A DNA stretch of 64,000 bases from Microbacterium sp. RU33B (GCF_900155915.1 NZ_FTPO01000003.1:186001-250000), one strand, 5' to 3'; counted from the first letter of the stretch, positions 6,177-15,260 are shown. Notes: generated by a model not told the origin, from the letters alone. Numbers and translations: made by a program.

Positions 6177-9100
6177 GTGCACAGGAGAATTCTGGCGGTG
6201 GTCGGTGCAATCGCACTGACGATCCCCGCTACTGCGGCTATGGCCGCTCCACCGGCTGACGACCCGTCGGCCAGATTCCAGAAGTCCGACACGAGCGGAC
6301 AGATCGACACCTCCTTCTCCCCGTCGGCGCTCCAGTCCGACGAGAAGGTCAGTGTCGTCATCGAGATGGAGGGCGACCCCGTCGCCGTCGTCCAGGCGGA
6401 GAAGGGCAGCGAACTGACGTCGGCAGAGAAGTCGAACGTCATCGACACGCTGGAGCAGAAGCAGGATGCCATCACCGGCACCCTGGAGGCCAAGGGCGCC
6501 GAGGTGACTGCGCAGATGCAGTCGGCCTACAACGGCATCCAGGTCTCGATCCCGGCGAACCAGATCGAGTCCGTCGCCGAGCTTCCGGGCGTCGTCGCGG
6601 TGCACTCCGCGGGCCGGCACACGATCGACAATGCTGTCTCGGTGCCGTTCCTCGGGGTTCCGCAGGTGTGGCAGAGCACGGGATACACCGGCCAGGGCGT
6701 CAAGGTCGCGATCATCGACACCGGCATCGACTGGACCCACTCCGACTTCGGCGGCGAGGGCACGGTCGAGGCGTACGAAGCGGCGTTCGCCGTCTCGGAC
6801 CAGCCGGCCGACCCGGCCTACTACGGACCCGACGCGCCGCGCATCAAGGGCGGCATCGACATGGTCGGCGACGACTACAACGCCGACCCCGGCTCCCCGT
6901 CGTACCAGCCGATCCCCAAGCCCGACGACAACCCGCTGGACTGCAACGGTCACGGCACGCACGTCGCCGGAACGACCGGCGGCAGCGGCGTCAACGCAGA
7001 CGGCTCCACGTTCACCGGCCCCTACGACGAGACCACGTCGTCGAACACGTTCCGTGTCGGCCCCGGCGTCGCGCCGCAGGTCGACCTCTACGGCGTCCGC
7101 GTCTTCGGCTGCGACGGGTCGACGGATGTCGTCGTCGCGGCGATCGACTGGGCCGTCGAGAACGGCATGGACGTCATCAACATGTCGCTCGGCTCCACGT
7201 GGGGCCGTGGTGACGACCCCGACGCGGTCGCGGCATCCAACGCCGTCGGCGCGGGTGTCGTCGTCGTCGCCTCCTCCGGCAACTCCGGCCACAACCCGTA
7301 CATGACGGGCTCGCCCGGCTCGGGTGACGGTGTCATCTCCGTCTCGGCGGTCGACAGCAGCGAGAGCTTCCCGGGCGCGACGATCACCGTGAACGGCACG
7401 CCGGTCGAAGCGATCAACGCGAACGGCGCCCAGGTCGCGGGGCTCGGCGAGCTCACGGTCGTGCGTCTCGCCGACATCGCGGGCACGGCGGAGAACGAAG
7501 CACTCGGATGCTCCGTCGCCGCCTACACCGCCAACGGGATCGTCGAGGGTGCCAACCAGCTCGCGGTCTCCGTCCGCGGCACGTGCGCTCGCGCGGCTCG
7601 TCCGATCTACGCGCAGCAGGCCGGCGCGGCTGCGGCGCTCATGGTCAACAACGCCGACGCGCTCCCGCCGTACGAGGGCCAGATCACGTCGAACCCCGAC
7701 ACCGGGGAGCCCTTCGACGTCACGATCCCGTTCCTCGGCGTCAGCCAGCCCAACGGTGCGCCGTTCGTGACGGGCGCCACGGCGACCCTCGAGGCCGGAG
7801 CGATCGCGAACCCCGGCTTCCGCAACTACGCCAGCTTCACGTCGTCGGGTCCGCGCAGCGGTGACGGGGCGATCAGCCCCGACGTCGCCGCACCGGGCGT
7901 TTCGATCGCGTCGGCGGGAGTGGGCACCGGCAACGCGGCATCCATCCTCTCCGGCACCTCGATGGCGGCCCCGCACGTCGCGGGCGTCGCAGCGCTGACG
8001 GTGCAGTCGCACCCGGCGTGGACGGCGCAGCAGATCTCGGCGGCGGTCGTCGGCACGGCGGATCCGGAGAAGGTGGCGGGCCAGTCCCTCACCCTCGGCG
8101 GTGTCGGTCTCGTCGACACGGCTCAGGCCGTCGCGACGAAGGTCACCGCGACGGGCGACGCCTTCCGCACCGAGAGCGGTTGGGCGCGGGAAGCCGCACT
8201 CAGCTTCGGTGTGCAGGAGTCGTGGCTCGGCTTCGGCGGGATCAAGACCATCACGATCGAGAACAAGGGCGACAAGTCGGTCACGTACAAGGTGAGCACG
8301 GCGCCGTCGGCGCAGTCGCTCAGCGGTGCGAAGATCTCCGTCAGCACGAAGTCCGTGACGGTCCGCCCCGGCGGAAAGGCACGCGTCCTCGTGACGGCGA
8401 TCGCGCCGGCGAGCGTCGCCCCCACCTCCATCGCCGGCAACGACCAGTTCTCGTTCTACGAGATCTCGGGCGATGTCGTGCTGACGGCGGCGGATTCGAC
8501 GCTGCGGGTCCCGTACCTGCTCGTGCCGCGCTCGAACAGCACGGTGAAGGCCGACTCGAACGCTCCGATGTTCTCGAAGGGCGAGAAGGTGCGCAACACC
8601 ACGAAGGCGGTCAAGCTCACCAACAAGCTCGGTGCGCTCGACGCGGACGCGGACTTCTACCAGTGGGGTCTCAGCGACACGAAGGATGCCACGGCGACGC
8701 TCGCCGACACCGGCTACGACCTGCGCGCCGCCGGCGTCCAGTCGCTGCCGAACGGTGACGACTCGCTGCTCGTCTTCGCGGTCAACACCCACACGCGGTG
8801 GTCGAACGCGGCGAGCGTCGAGTTCGACGTGCTGATCGACGTCGACCGTGACGGCAACCCCGAGTACGCCCTGTTCGCCGTGGACTCCGGTCTGGTGCGC
8901 GCGGGCGACCCGGACGGCGAGTCCGAGGTGTTCCTGGCCGACTTGGTCAACGGCGGCACGTTCGCGACCGGCTACTACGCCCAGGCGCCGACCGACAGCA
9001 GCACGATCCTGCTGCCGATCGATGCCAGCACGCTGGGCATCACGGGCGCATTCGACTACACGGTGCAGTCGTTCGCGATCACGCACAGTGGAACCGACGC

Positions 9101-9308
9101 GTTCGACGGATGGGCCAGCTTCAACCCGGCCGCTCCGGCGATCACGAACGGTCAGTACCAGGCGGTGCCGAAGCGCAAGAGCGCGACGATCAAGGTGGGC
9201 ATCGACGCTGCGGCGTTCGCCGACCAGAAGCCGCTCGGCTCGATGGTCGTCGTGTACGACAACAAGTCGGGAGCCGACGAGGCGATCCTCGTCACGGCCA
9301 AGCGATGA
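6177..9308 (+). CDS. Secreted S8 family serine protease (subtilase)
   Basis: The 1043-residue protein has a Sec signal peptide (basic M-H-R-R, hydrophobic core, A-M-A cleavage near residue 22), an inhibitor-I9-type propeptide to about residue 145, and a subtilisin catalytic domain. The triad is Asp181 (I-I-D-T-G), His259 (G-H-G-T-H-V) and Ser595 (G-T-S-M-A-A-P). A PA-like domain of roughly 150 residues is inserted before the Ser block, and a C-terminal half of beta-sandwich type follows. No sortase motif or membrane anchor ends the protein, so it should be released to the medium. The GTG start follows AGAAAGG. It has its own promoter at 6110 and a strong terminator downstream, so it is monocistronic. 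Substrate is unknown; nutrient proteolysis is likely. Confidence 0.93.
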   Translation: MHRRILAVVGAIALTIPATAAMAAPPADDPSARFQKSDTSGQIDTSFSPSALQSDEKVSVVIEMEGDPVAVVQAEKGSELTSAEKSNVIDTLEQKQDAITGTLEAKGAEVTAQMQSAYNGIQVSIPANQIESVAELPGVVAVHSAGRHTIDNAVSVPFLGVPQVWQSTGYTGQGVKVAIIDTGIDWTHSDFGGEGTVEAYEAAFAVSDQPADPAYYGPDAPRIKGGIDMVGDDYNADPGSPSYQPIPKPDDNPLDCNGHGTHVAGTTGGSGVNADGSTFTGPYDETTSSNTFRVGPGVAPQVDLYGVRVFGCDGSTDVVVAAIDWAVENGMDVINMSLGSTWGRGDDPDAVAASNAVGAGVVVVASSGNSGHNPYMTGSPGSGDGVISVSAVDSSESFPGATITVNGTPVEAINANGAQVAGLGELTVVRLADIAGTAENEALGCSVAAYTANGIVEGANQLAVSVRGTCARAARPIYAQQAGAAAALMVNNADALPPYEGQITSNPDTGEPFDVTIPFLGVSQPNGAPFVTGATATLEAGAIANPGFRNYASFTSSGPRSGDGAISPDVAAPGVSIASAGVGTGNAASILSGTSMAAPHVAGVAALTVQSHPAWTAQQISAAVVGTADPEKVAGQSLTLGGVGLVDTAQAVATKVTATGDAFRTESGWAREAALSFGVQESWLGFGGIKTITIENKGDKSVTYKVSTAPSAQSLSGAKISVSTKSVTVRPGGKARVLVTAIAPASVAPTSIAGNDQFSFYEISGDVVLTAADSTLRVPYLLVPRSNSTVKADSNAPMFSKGEKVRNTTKAVKLTNKLGALDADADFYQWGLSDTKDATATLADTGYDLRAAGVQSLPNGDDSLLVFAVNTHTRWSNAASVEFDVLIDVDRDGNPEYALFAVDSGLVRAGDPDGESEVFLADLVNGGTFATGYYAQAPTDSSTILLPIDASTLGITGAFDYTVQSFAITHSGTDAFDGWASFNPAAPAITNGQYQAVPKRKSATIKVGIDAAAFADQKPLGSMVVVYDNKSGADEAILVTAKR

Positions 9309-9334
9309 GCTCGTGAGCTGATCGACCGATCCAC

Positions 9335-9368
9335 GTGGGGCGGCGGGCCGAAAGGCTCGTCGCCCCAC
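9335..9368 (+). terminator. Rho-independent terminator after subtilase gene
   Basis: Fifteen paired bases (9335-9349 with 9354-9368, two G-U pairs) close a GAAA tetraloop. It begins 26 bases after the protease stop. There is no U-tract, as is usual in high-GC actinobacteria. Confidence 0.75.
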
Positions 9369-9376
9369 GGCGTTTC

Positions 9377-9482
9377 GCGCGCGAAGGTGGGCAGGTGCGG
9401 TCGCCTCGCCGCGGCGGAGGCGGCGTCTGCTGTCACCTCCCGAGGAGGCAGCGCGCGAAGATGGCAGGTGCGGTCGCCTCGC
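9377..9482. repeat. Imperfect 32-base direct repeat in intergenic DNA
   Basis: The segment 9377-9409 recurs at 9451-9482 with two differences (one substitution and one missing G). Both copies contain CAGGTGCGGTCGCCTCGC. They lie between the protease terminator and the convergent lipoprotein gene and are not part of any reading frame I accept. Origin is unknown; a local duplication or a small repeated element are both possible. Confidence 0.6.
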
Positions 9483-9538
9483 GGGCTACGAGGCGACGAT
9501 TCCTGACACATCGGGGCAGCACGGCCCCGCCGGCGGGG

Positions 9539-9997
9539 TCAGGCGGAGCGGTGGGTGACAGAGCCGCCGCGCAGGGCTCCGGGGGTGAAGCCCTCGCAGA
9601 GCGTCGGTTCGTCGCCGGAACCGAAGCGGTAGTCGTACGACGTGCCTCCGACCTCGACGACCACCCGCATCCCGTCGATCAGGGCCTGCGTGTACGTCTG
9701 ACCCGGTGAGGCGCAGCCGAGGGCGCCGTTGGGCCACGTCACGGACTCGGCCGACACGAGCGCCGGCTCGCCCGTCGCGCCGCGCAGCGCGAGGTCGGCG
9801 ACGATCGCGTCCCAGCGGGCCTCGGGCACGTCGGTGGGCGTGCCCGTCGGCGAGCCGGCGGAGGCGAGGGGCCCGGGTGTCGAGGTCTGGAACGGGGGTC
9901 GCGAGGTCGACGACTCTGTCATGGGTGCTCCTGCACAGGCGCTGAGGGAGAGGGCGAGGGCGATCCCGGCGACGACGAGGATGGGGCGTCGGTTCAC
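9539..9997 (-). CDS. Small secreted lipoprotein
   Basis: The 152-residue protein begins at GTG with M-N-R-R, a hydrophobic stretch and the lipobox L-S-A-C, so Cys21 should be lipidated and the protein anchored outside the membrane. A Ser/Thr/Pro-rich linker follows to about residue 58. The globular part contains W-P-N-G-A-L-G-C and P-T-L-C, two cysteines that could form a disulfide. The family is an uncharacterised actinobacterial one. It has GGGAGG before the start and a TAGGCT promoter element that overlaps the stop codon of the regulator gene upstream. Confidence 0.75.
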   Translation of the reverse strand: MNRRPILVVAGIALALSLSACAGAPMTESSTSRPPFQTSTPGPLASAGSPTGTPTDVPEARWDAIVADLALRGATGEPALVSAESVTWPNGALGCASPGQTYTQALIDGMRVVVEVGGTSYDYRFGSGDEPTLCEGFTPGALRGGSVTHRSA

Positions 9998-10022
9998 GAT
10001 GTGCCTCCCTGATTTCGGCCCC

Positions 10023-10028
10023 AGCCTA
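10023..10028 (-). promoter_or_regulatory. -10 element for the lipoprotein gene
   Basis: TAGGCT on the minus strand, 25 bases ahead of the GTG at 9997, and overlapping the TAG stop codon of the WYL regulator. It suggests the lipoprotein can be transcribed independently of the regulator. Confidence 0.4.
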
Positions 10029-11054
10029 GGTCGCGCTCCTGCGAGTGGGCATGGAGTCTCGCGGGGCGAGGGGCGCGATGTCCGGAGTCGGACGGTCGAG
10101 GGCCCGCAGCATCCGCTCCAGCACTTCGCGCAGCTCGCCGCGCGCCGGTTCGGGGAGGTCGATCGCGTACTCGACCCCGGGCGGCACCCACGACGTGCCG
10201 TACATCGTCTCGCGGAAGTCGGCCCCGCCGACGGGCCAGATCGTGCGCGCGTCGTCGTACATCTCCGCCCCCTGCCCCCACGGGCCGAACCAGGCGCGCA
10301 TCTCCTCGAGGGGGAGCTCCATCACGATCTGGGCCTCGACGGGCTGTCGCACCCACGAGCGCGCGACGAGGATGAACTCCTCCACCTCCTCCGGGGTGAG
10401 CTCGCGCGGCGGGAACAGCACCCGCGTGTGCTGCACGTTCTCGAGTCGGTCCACCCGGAACGTGCGCCAGTCATCGCGGTCGATGTCCCAGCACAGGAGG
10501 TACCAGTGCCGGTCGGCGGGCGCCACGGCGTGCGGTTCGACGCGGCGCTCGGTGACCGCGCCGGATGCCGAGGTGTACGTGAACCGCACGCGTTCGTGAT
10601 CGCGGCAGGCCAGGGCGAGCTCCCCGAGGACGTCGCTGGAGATCGGGGCGCCCGCACGCATGCCCGCGGGCTGCACGGTCTCGGCGAGGGCGTTGACGCG
10701 GCGCCGCAGGGGAGCGGGGAGCACCTGCTCGAGCTTCGCGAGCGCCGTGAGGGTCGTCTCGGGCCCGCTGACCAGTCGCTGCGAGGCGGCGAGCCGCAGC
10801 CCGATCGCCATCGCGACGGCCTCCTCGTCGGTGAGCAGCAGCGGAGGCACCGCGCTTCCGGCCTCCAGGCGGTACCCGCCCGCGGTGCCGGGGCTCGACT
10901 CGATGCGGTAGCCCAGCTCGCGCAGTCGCTCGACGTCGCGGCGGACGGTGCGCTCGGTGACTCCGAGCCGCTCGGCGAGCTCCGACCCCGGCCAGTGCCG
11001 ATGCGTCTGGAGCATGTTCAGCAGGGAGAGCGCGCGGCTCGTCGTGTCGGACAT
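10026..11054 (-). CDS. WYL-domain transcriptional regulator (DeoR-type HTH)
   Basis: The 342-residue protein has an N-terminal winged helix (residues about 8-60, including E-L-A-E-R-L-G-V-T-E-R-T-V-R-R-D-V-E-R-L) and a WYL domain in the middle with R-H-W-Y-L-L-C-W-D. WYL domains bind nucleic-acid or nucleotide ligands and usually control DNA-damage, defence or transporter genes. A C-terminal WCX-type extension completes the family layout. It is divergent from a DrrAB-type ABC transporter, with a perfect palindrome between them, so it most likely regulates that transporter and itself. The start at 11054 is preferred because the upstream in-frame extension would run through the divergent gene. 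Confidence 0.88.
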   Translation of the reverse strand: MSDTTSRALSLLNMLQTHRHWPGSELAERLGVTERTVRRDVERLRELGYRIESSPGTAGGYRLEAGSAVPPLLLTDEEAVAMAIGLRLAASQRLVSGPETTLTALAKLEQVLPAPLRRRVNALAETVQPAGMRAGAPISSDVLGELALACRDHERVRFTYTSASGAVTERRVEPHAVAPADRHWYLLCWDIDRDDWRTFRVDRLENVQHTRVLFPPRELTPEEVEEFILVARSWVRQPVEAQIVMELPLEEMRAWFGPWGQGAEMYDDARTIWPVGGADFRETMYGTSWVPPGVEYAIDLPEPARGELREVLERMLRALDRPTPDIAPLAPRDSMPTRRSAT

Positions 11055-11077
11055 GCCTCCAGAATGCCAGTCTTTGC

Positions 11078-11092
11078 GGACAGGATCTGTCC
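11078..11092. promoter_or_regulatory. Palindromic operator between WYL regulator and ABC genes
   Basis: GGACAG-GAT-CTGTCC is a perfect 6+3+6 palindrome, 23 bases upstream of each gene's start codon region (24 from the transporter ATG at 11116, 24 from the regulator ATG at 11054). Its central position and symmetry make it the obvious binding site for the divergent WYL regulator. Confidence 0.6.
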
Positions 11093-11115
11093 GGGTGGTT
11101 CGGGATGCTGTGGTC

Positions 11116-12159
11116 ATGAACGAACCGATCATCGAAGCGCGGGGACTCACCAAGCGCTTCACCGTGAAGAAGGCGACCGTCGAGGCCGTCACCGATCTGA
11201 CCTTCCAGGTCGCGCGCGGCGAACTCGTCGCGTTCCTGGGACCCAACGGCGCCGGCAAGTCGACGAGCCTGCGCATGCTGACGACCCTCATTCCGCCGAC
11301 GTCGGGCACGGCCCGGGTGGTCGGCTCCGACATCCTGCACCGCCCGGCCGACGTGCGCGCCCGCATCGGCTACGTGGGTCAGCTCACCAGCGGCAGCTTC
11401 TCCCAGCGGGTGCGCGACGAGCTGCTCAGCCAGGGCGCGTTCTACGGGATGGGGAAGGATGCCGCGCGCCGCCGCGCCGACGAGCTCATCGAGTCGCTCG
11501 ACCTGGCCTCGTTCGCGTCGCGCTCGGTGCAGCAGCTCTCCGGCGGGCAGAAGCGCCGACTCGACGTGGCGCTCGGACTGATGCACGCTCCGCCGCTGAT
11601 CTTCCTCGACGAGCCCTCGACGGGACTGGATCCGCAGAGCCGCGCCAACCTGTGGCAGCACATCATCGATCTGCGCCGCCAGCACGGCACGACCGTGTTC
11701 CTGACGACGCACTACCTCGAAGAGGCCGACCGCTACGCCGAGCGCGTCATGGTCATGGACAAGGGCCGCGTCATCGCCGACGACACGGCCGCGCGGCTGA
11801 AGGCGGAGCTCGCGGGCGACGTCGTCACGTTGGGCTTCGCCTCACCCGACGACGCGGCGCGGGCGCGGGCGGTCGTGCAGGCGCTGACCGATCGCGAGGT
11901 GCGACGCGAGGGCGAGGCATCCGTCGTCGTCACCGCTCCCGACGGCGACGCGCTCCTGCCGGCCGCCGTACGGGAACTGGATGCCGCGGGCATCGTGGTG
12001 CGGTCGGCCACCGGTGTGCCGCCCACACTCGACGACGTGTTCCTGGCCCTCACCGGGCGGACGCTCCGCGAGGCGGGAGAGGGCGACCCGTCGCCCGGCT
12101 CGGAGACCGATGACAGAGAGACCGAAGCATCCGGCATCACGGAAGAGGCGAAGCGATGA
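11116..12159 (+). CDS. ABC transporter ATP-binding protein (DrrA family)
   Basis: The 347-residue protein is an ABC-2 type nucleotide-binding subunit. It has Walker A (G-P-N-G-A-G-K-S-T), the signature L-S-G-G-Q-K-R-R, Walker B (L-I-F-L-D-E-P-S-T-G-L) and an H-loop (T-T-H-Y). A C-terminal extension of about 110 residues matches the DrrA/daunorubicin-resistance subfamily. With the permease that starts inside its last codons (ATGA overlap) it would export a drug, lipid or metabolite. The divergent WYL regulator and the palindrome between them suggest ligand- or damage-inducible expression. Substrate is unknown. Confidence 0.9.
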   Translation: MNEPIIEARGLTKRFTVKKATVEAVTDLTFQVARGELVAFLGPNGAGKSTSLRMLTTLIPPTSGTARVVGSDILHRPADVRARIGYVGQLTSGSFSQRVRDELLSQGAFYGMGKDAARRRADELIESLDLASFASRSVQQLSGGQKRRLDVALGLMHAPPLIFLDEPSTGLDPQSRANLWQHIIDLRRQHGTTVFLTTHYLEEADRYAERVMVMDKGRVIADDTAARLKAELAGDVVTLGFASPDDAARARAVVQALTDREVRREGEASVVVTAPDGDALLPAAVRELDAAGIVVRSATGVPPTLDDVFLALTGRTLREAGEGDPSPGSETDDRETEASGITEEAKR

Positions 12160-12941
12160 CCACCACGACCACCCCCGACACCACCGTGCGGGCGACGCCC
12201 GCCCGCGACACGTGGAACGTGCTGACGCGCGAGCTCAAGCCGATCGTGCGCGACCCGTTCACCCTCATCTTCAGCCTCGTGCAGCCGCTGGTGTTCCTCG
12301 GGCTCTTCGCCCCGCTCCTCATCGGTCAGTCGGGCGACCCTGCCGCGACGCTGCAGTGGTTCGTCCCCGGCGTGCTCGTGATGATCGTGCTGTTCGGCAC
12401 GGGCGCCGTGGGCTCGAACCTCCAGTACGAGATGATGACGGGCTCGCACGAGCGCACGCTGGTCGCTCCGCTCTCGCGGTCGTCGCTGCTCGTCGGGCGC
12501 GCGCTCAAGGAGATCGCTCCGATCATCGTGCAGTCGCTGCTCATCGTGGCGATCGCCCTGCCCTTCGGCTTCCGCGCCGACCCGCTCGGCCTGGTCATCG
12601 GCCTCGCGCTGCTGGCGGTGTTCGGCGTCGGCCTGGGCTCGCTGTCGTACACGCTCGCGCTGGGGACGAAAGACCGCGAGTGGCTGTTCTGGGGGGTGCA
12701 GCAGACGCTCATCCTCCCGCTGATGATCCTGTCGGGGATGCTGCTGCCGCTCGACGACGGCCCGGCGTGGATGCGCGTCGTCGCGACGGTGAATCCGCTC
12801 AACTGGGTCGTGCGGGCCGAGCGGGCGCTGCTCGCCGGCGACCTGAACGACATCGTCGTGCTGTGGGGCTGGGTCGCCGGCCTCGCGCTCGCGGCGGTCG
12901 GCCTGTGGGCCGGCGTGCGCGCGATCCGCAGGAGCAGCTGA
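12156..12941 (+). CDS. ABC-2 type permease (DrrB family)
   Basis: The 261-residue integral membrane protein has the six-helix layout of ABC-2 permeases: a cytosolic N-terminus of about 35 residues, a first helix around L-V-F-L-G-L-F-A-P-L-L, and the conserved P-L-M-I-L-S-G-M-L-L-P segment before N-P-L-N-W-V-V-R-A. It partners the ATPase encoded immediately upstream, with which it shares four bases. A strong terminator ends the operon eight bases later. Confidence 0.9.
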   Translation: MTTTTTPDTTVRATPARDTWNVLTRELKPIVRDPFTLIFSLVQPLVFLGLFAPLLIGQSGDPAATLQWFVPGVLVMIVLFGTGAVGSNLQYEMMTGSHERTLVAPLSRSSLLVGRALKEIAPIIVQSLLIVAIALPFGFRADPLGLVIGLALLAVFGVGLGSLSYTLALGTKDREWLFWGVQQTLILPLMILSGMLLPLDDGPAWMRVVATVNPLNWVVRAERALLAGDLNDIVVLWGWVAGLALAAVGLWAGVRAIRRSS

Positions 12942-12948
12942 GGGCGAT

Positions 12949-12990
12949 GCCCGGCCGGAGCGCTTCACCCCGGAAGCGCTCCGGCCGGGC
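12949..12990 (+). terminator. Terminator of the DrrAB-type operon
   Basis: A perfect 18-pair stem (12949-12966 with 12973-12990) closes a six-base loop. It separates the ABC operon from the receptor/channel operon. The loop is C-rich and there is no U-tract. Confidence 0.8.
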
Positions 12991-13016
12991 GTCCGGCATC
13001 GAATCGAGGCAATCCC

Positions 13017-13047
13017 TTGACGCGCGTCCGCATCGTTTCGATAGCCT
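13017..13047 (+). promoter_or_regulatory. Promoter of the receptor/channel operon
   Basis: TTGACG and TAGCCT are separated by 19 bases, and the -10 box lies 24 bases ahead of the GTG at 13072. The spacing is longer than ideal. A GGGGGG run near 13061 acts as ribosome-binding site. Confidence 0.5.
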
Positions 13048-13071
13048 GACGAGACATCGACGGGGGGCTGA

Positions 13072-15258
13072 GTGACCACGCCATCGCATTCACCGGTTAC
13101 CGAGAGCGAACGACTGCGCGACGAGGGCGCCCGTGAAGGGGCCGCCGCATCGGTGAGCACGCCGCGGCGGCGCGGAGGGCTGAGCATCCAATCGAAGCTG
13201 CTCATCATGCTGCTGGCGGTCAGCCTGATCTCCTCGGTCATCGTCGGCGTCATCGGATTCCTCAACGGGCGAGACTCCCTGCGGGCGGCGGCGGTCGACC
13301 AGCTCACGACGATCCGCGAACTGCGGGTCGGCGAGCTCGAAGCCACGATGAGGAGCACGCAGAAGGGTGTGGCGCTGGACTCGCGCAACCTCAGCGCTCA
13401 GACGGCATCCCAGGCGATCAACGCCGGGTGGGACGACCTCCAGAATCGCGAGCTCACCCCCGAGCAGCTGGCCGAGCTCGAGGCGTACTACGCCGACACC
13501 TTCAACGCCGATCTCGAAGCGCGGACGGGGGATCAGTACAGCGAGACGGCCTTCATCCCCGACTCGAACGCCGGCAAGTGGGTGCAGTACCACCTCACCT
13601 CGCAGTTCGCCGACTTCGACGAGGCGCTCGCGGTCAACGACAGCGGCGACGGCACACCGTACTCCGCCGCCACGGAGCAGTACGGCGACTATCTGACGCG
13701 TCTGGTGAACCAGGTCGGCTACGAGGACCTGCTGCTGTTCAACCTCGAGGGCGATGTCGTCTACAGCGCCTACAAGGGCGTGGACCTCGGCACCAATGTG
13801 CTGACCGGCCCGTTCCGCGAGTCGCTGCTGGCGGAGGCCTACCGCGACGTGGTGGCGACGAACAGCGTCAACGCCGTCGAGACGACCGACTTCGAGCGGT
13901 GGATCCCGTCGCTGAACGCGCCGACGCTGTGGGTGGTCTCTCCGGTCGGCAACGACTCCACGATCACCGGCGTGCTCGCCGCGCAGATTCCGATCTCCCG
14001 CGTCAACGACGTCATGACCGGAGGCGAGCGCTGGAAGGAACAGGGCCTCGGTGACACCGGCGAAGTGTTCCTCGTGGGTGCGGACAGGCTCATGAGGAGC
14101 GTGTCGCGCGTGCTCGTCGAAGATCCTGACGACTACGCCGAGCGCGCGATCAGCGCGGGGACTCCTCCCGCAGTCGCGCAGCGCATCGTCGAGGTGAACG
14201 GCACGGTGCTCCTGCAGCCCGTGAACACGGTCTCCGTCGACAACGCCCTCAAGGGGGAGAGCGGCAACTCGGAGTCCGTCGGCTACCTCGGCACCGACGG
14301 CATCACCGCCTACAGCCCTGTCGAGGTCGACGGGTTGAACTGGGTGGCGGTCGCCCGCATCGACACCTCCGAGGCATTCGCGCCGGTGACGGAGTTCACC
14401 CGCACTCTCCTCCTGTCGCTGCTGGGCATCATCCTCGCCGTGAGTCTGCTGTCGCTGCTGCTCGCCCAGGTGTTCACCCGACCGATCAAGAAGCTCGTCG
14501 ACGCCGTGCGCCGCGTCGCCGGAGGTGACCTGGCGGTCGCCGTGCCGGTCGGCACACGCGATGAGATCGGCGACCTCGGCACGGCGTTCAACGACATGGC
14601 GTCGAGTCTGCGGATCAAGCAGGAGCTGATCGACGAGCAGCAGGCCGAGAACCAGCGCCTGATGCACACGCTCATGCCCGAGAAGGTCGCCCAGCGCTAC
14701 CGACAGGGAGAGGAGACGATCTCCGAGGAGCACGACAACGTCTCGGTCGTCTTCGCGGAGCTCGTCGGGTTCGAGGAGTTCGCGGCCGACCTCAGCGGCG
14801 ACCGCGAGACCTCGTTGCTCAATTCGCTGATGCGGGGCTTCGACGAAGCGGCGAGCAAGGCGGGTGTCGAGAAGGTGCGCACACTCCGCGGCGGCTACCT
14901 CGCCAGCTCGGGGCTGATCGTCCCACGCGTCGACAACGTGCGCCGCGCCGTCGACTTCGCCCGCGAGATGCGCGTCGTCGTGCAGCGGTTCAACTCCCAG
15001 AACGGCACGCAGATCGATCTGCGGGCCGGTGTCGACACCGGCACCGTCACCAGCGGGCTCGTCGCCCGCACGAGCCTCGCGTACGACCTGTGGGGCGACG
15101 CGGTCTCGCTGGCGTACCGGGTGCGCAGCGTGACAGGGCAGCCGGGCATCTACGTCACCCAGGCGGTGCGCGACAGGATGCAGGACAGCGTCGCCTTCAC
15201 GCCGGCCGGGTCGGTGGAGCTGCGCGGGAAGTCGCAGAACGTCTGGAGGATCGAGTAG
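13072..15258 (+). CDS. Cache-HAMP receptor with degenerate class III cyclase domain
   Basis: The 728-residue protein has a cytosolic N-terminus, a first membrane helix at about 43-64, a double-Cache-like extracellular region of about 375 residues, a second helix at 443-467, a HAMP domain (I-K-K-L-V-D-A-V to about 520) and an adenylate/guanylate cyclase homology domain (545-728). Compared with Mycobacterium Rv1625c, both metal-binding aspartates are replaced: Glu563 in V-V-F-A-E-L-V-G-F and Gly607 in T-L-R-G-G-Y. The transition-state Asn is Ser679. Substrate-recognition Lys601 and Asp672 and Arg683 remain. Catalysis of cAMP or cGMP synthesis is therefore doubtful; nucleotide or protein binding may survive. 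The channel gene follows two bases after the stop, so extracellular ligand sensing probably controls the channel. Confidence 0.87.
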   Translation: MTTPSHSPVTESERLRDEGAREGAAASVSTPRRRGGLSIQSKLLIMLLAVSLISSVIVGVIGFLNGRDSLRAAAVDQLTTIRELRVGELEATMRSTQKGVALDSRNLSAQTASQAINAGWDDLQNRELTPEQLAELEAYYADTFNADLEARTGDQYSETAFIPDSNAGKWVQYHLTSQFADFDEALAVNDSGDGTPYSAATEQYGDYLTRLVNQVGYEDLLLFNLEGDVVYSAYKGVDLGTNVLTGPFRESLLAEAYRDVVATNSVNAVETTDFERWIPSLNAPTLWVVSPVGNDSTITGVLAAQIPISRVNDVMTGGERWKEQGLGDTGEVFLVGADRLMRSVSRVLVEDPDDYAERAISAGTPPAVAQRIVEVNGTVLLQPVNTVSVDNALKGESGNSESVGYLGTDGITAYSPVEVDGLNWVAVARIDTSEAFAPVTEFTRTLLLSLLGIILAVSLLSLLLAQVFTRPIKKLVDAVRRVAGGDLAVAVPVGTRDEIGDLGTAFNDMASSLRIKQELIDEQQAENQRLMHTLMPEKVAQRYRQGEETISEEHDNVSVVFAELVGFEEFAADLSGDRETSLLNSLMRGFDEAASKAGVEKVRTLRGGYLASSGLIVPRVDNVRRAVDFAREMRVVVQRFNSQNGTQIDLRAGVDTGTVTSGLVARTSLAYDLWGDAVSLAYRVRSVTGQPGIYVTQAVRDRMQDSVAFTPAGSVELRGKSQNVWRIE

Positions 15259-15260
15259 TC

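Noticed and set aside
5946-9368. 1140-codon open frame antisense to the subtilase gene
   Set aside because: It lies wholly opposite a gene with signal peptide and catalytic triad, is rich in Arg, Asp and Val in the pattern of a GC-rich mirror frame, and has no recognisable domain.
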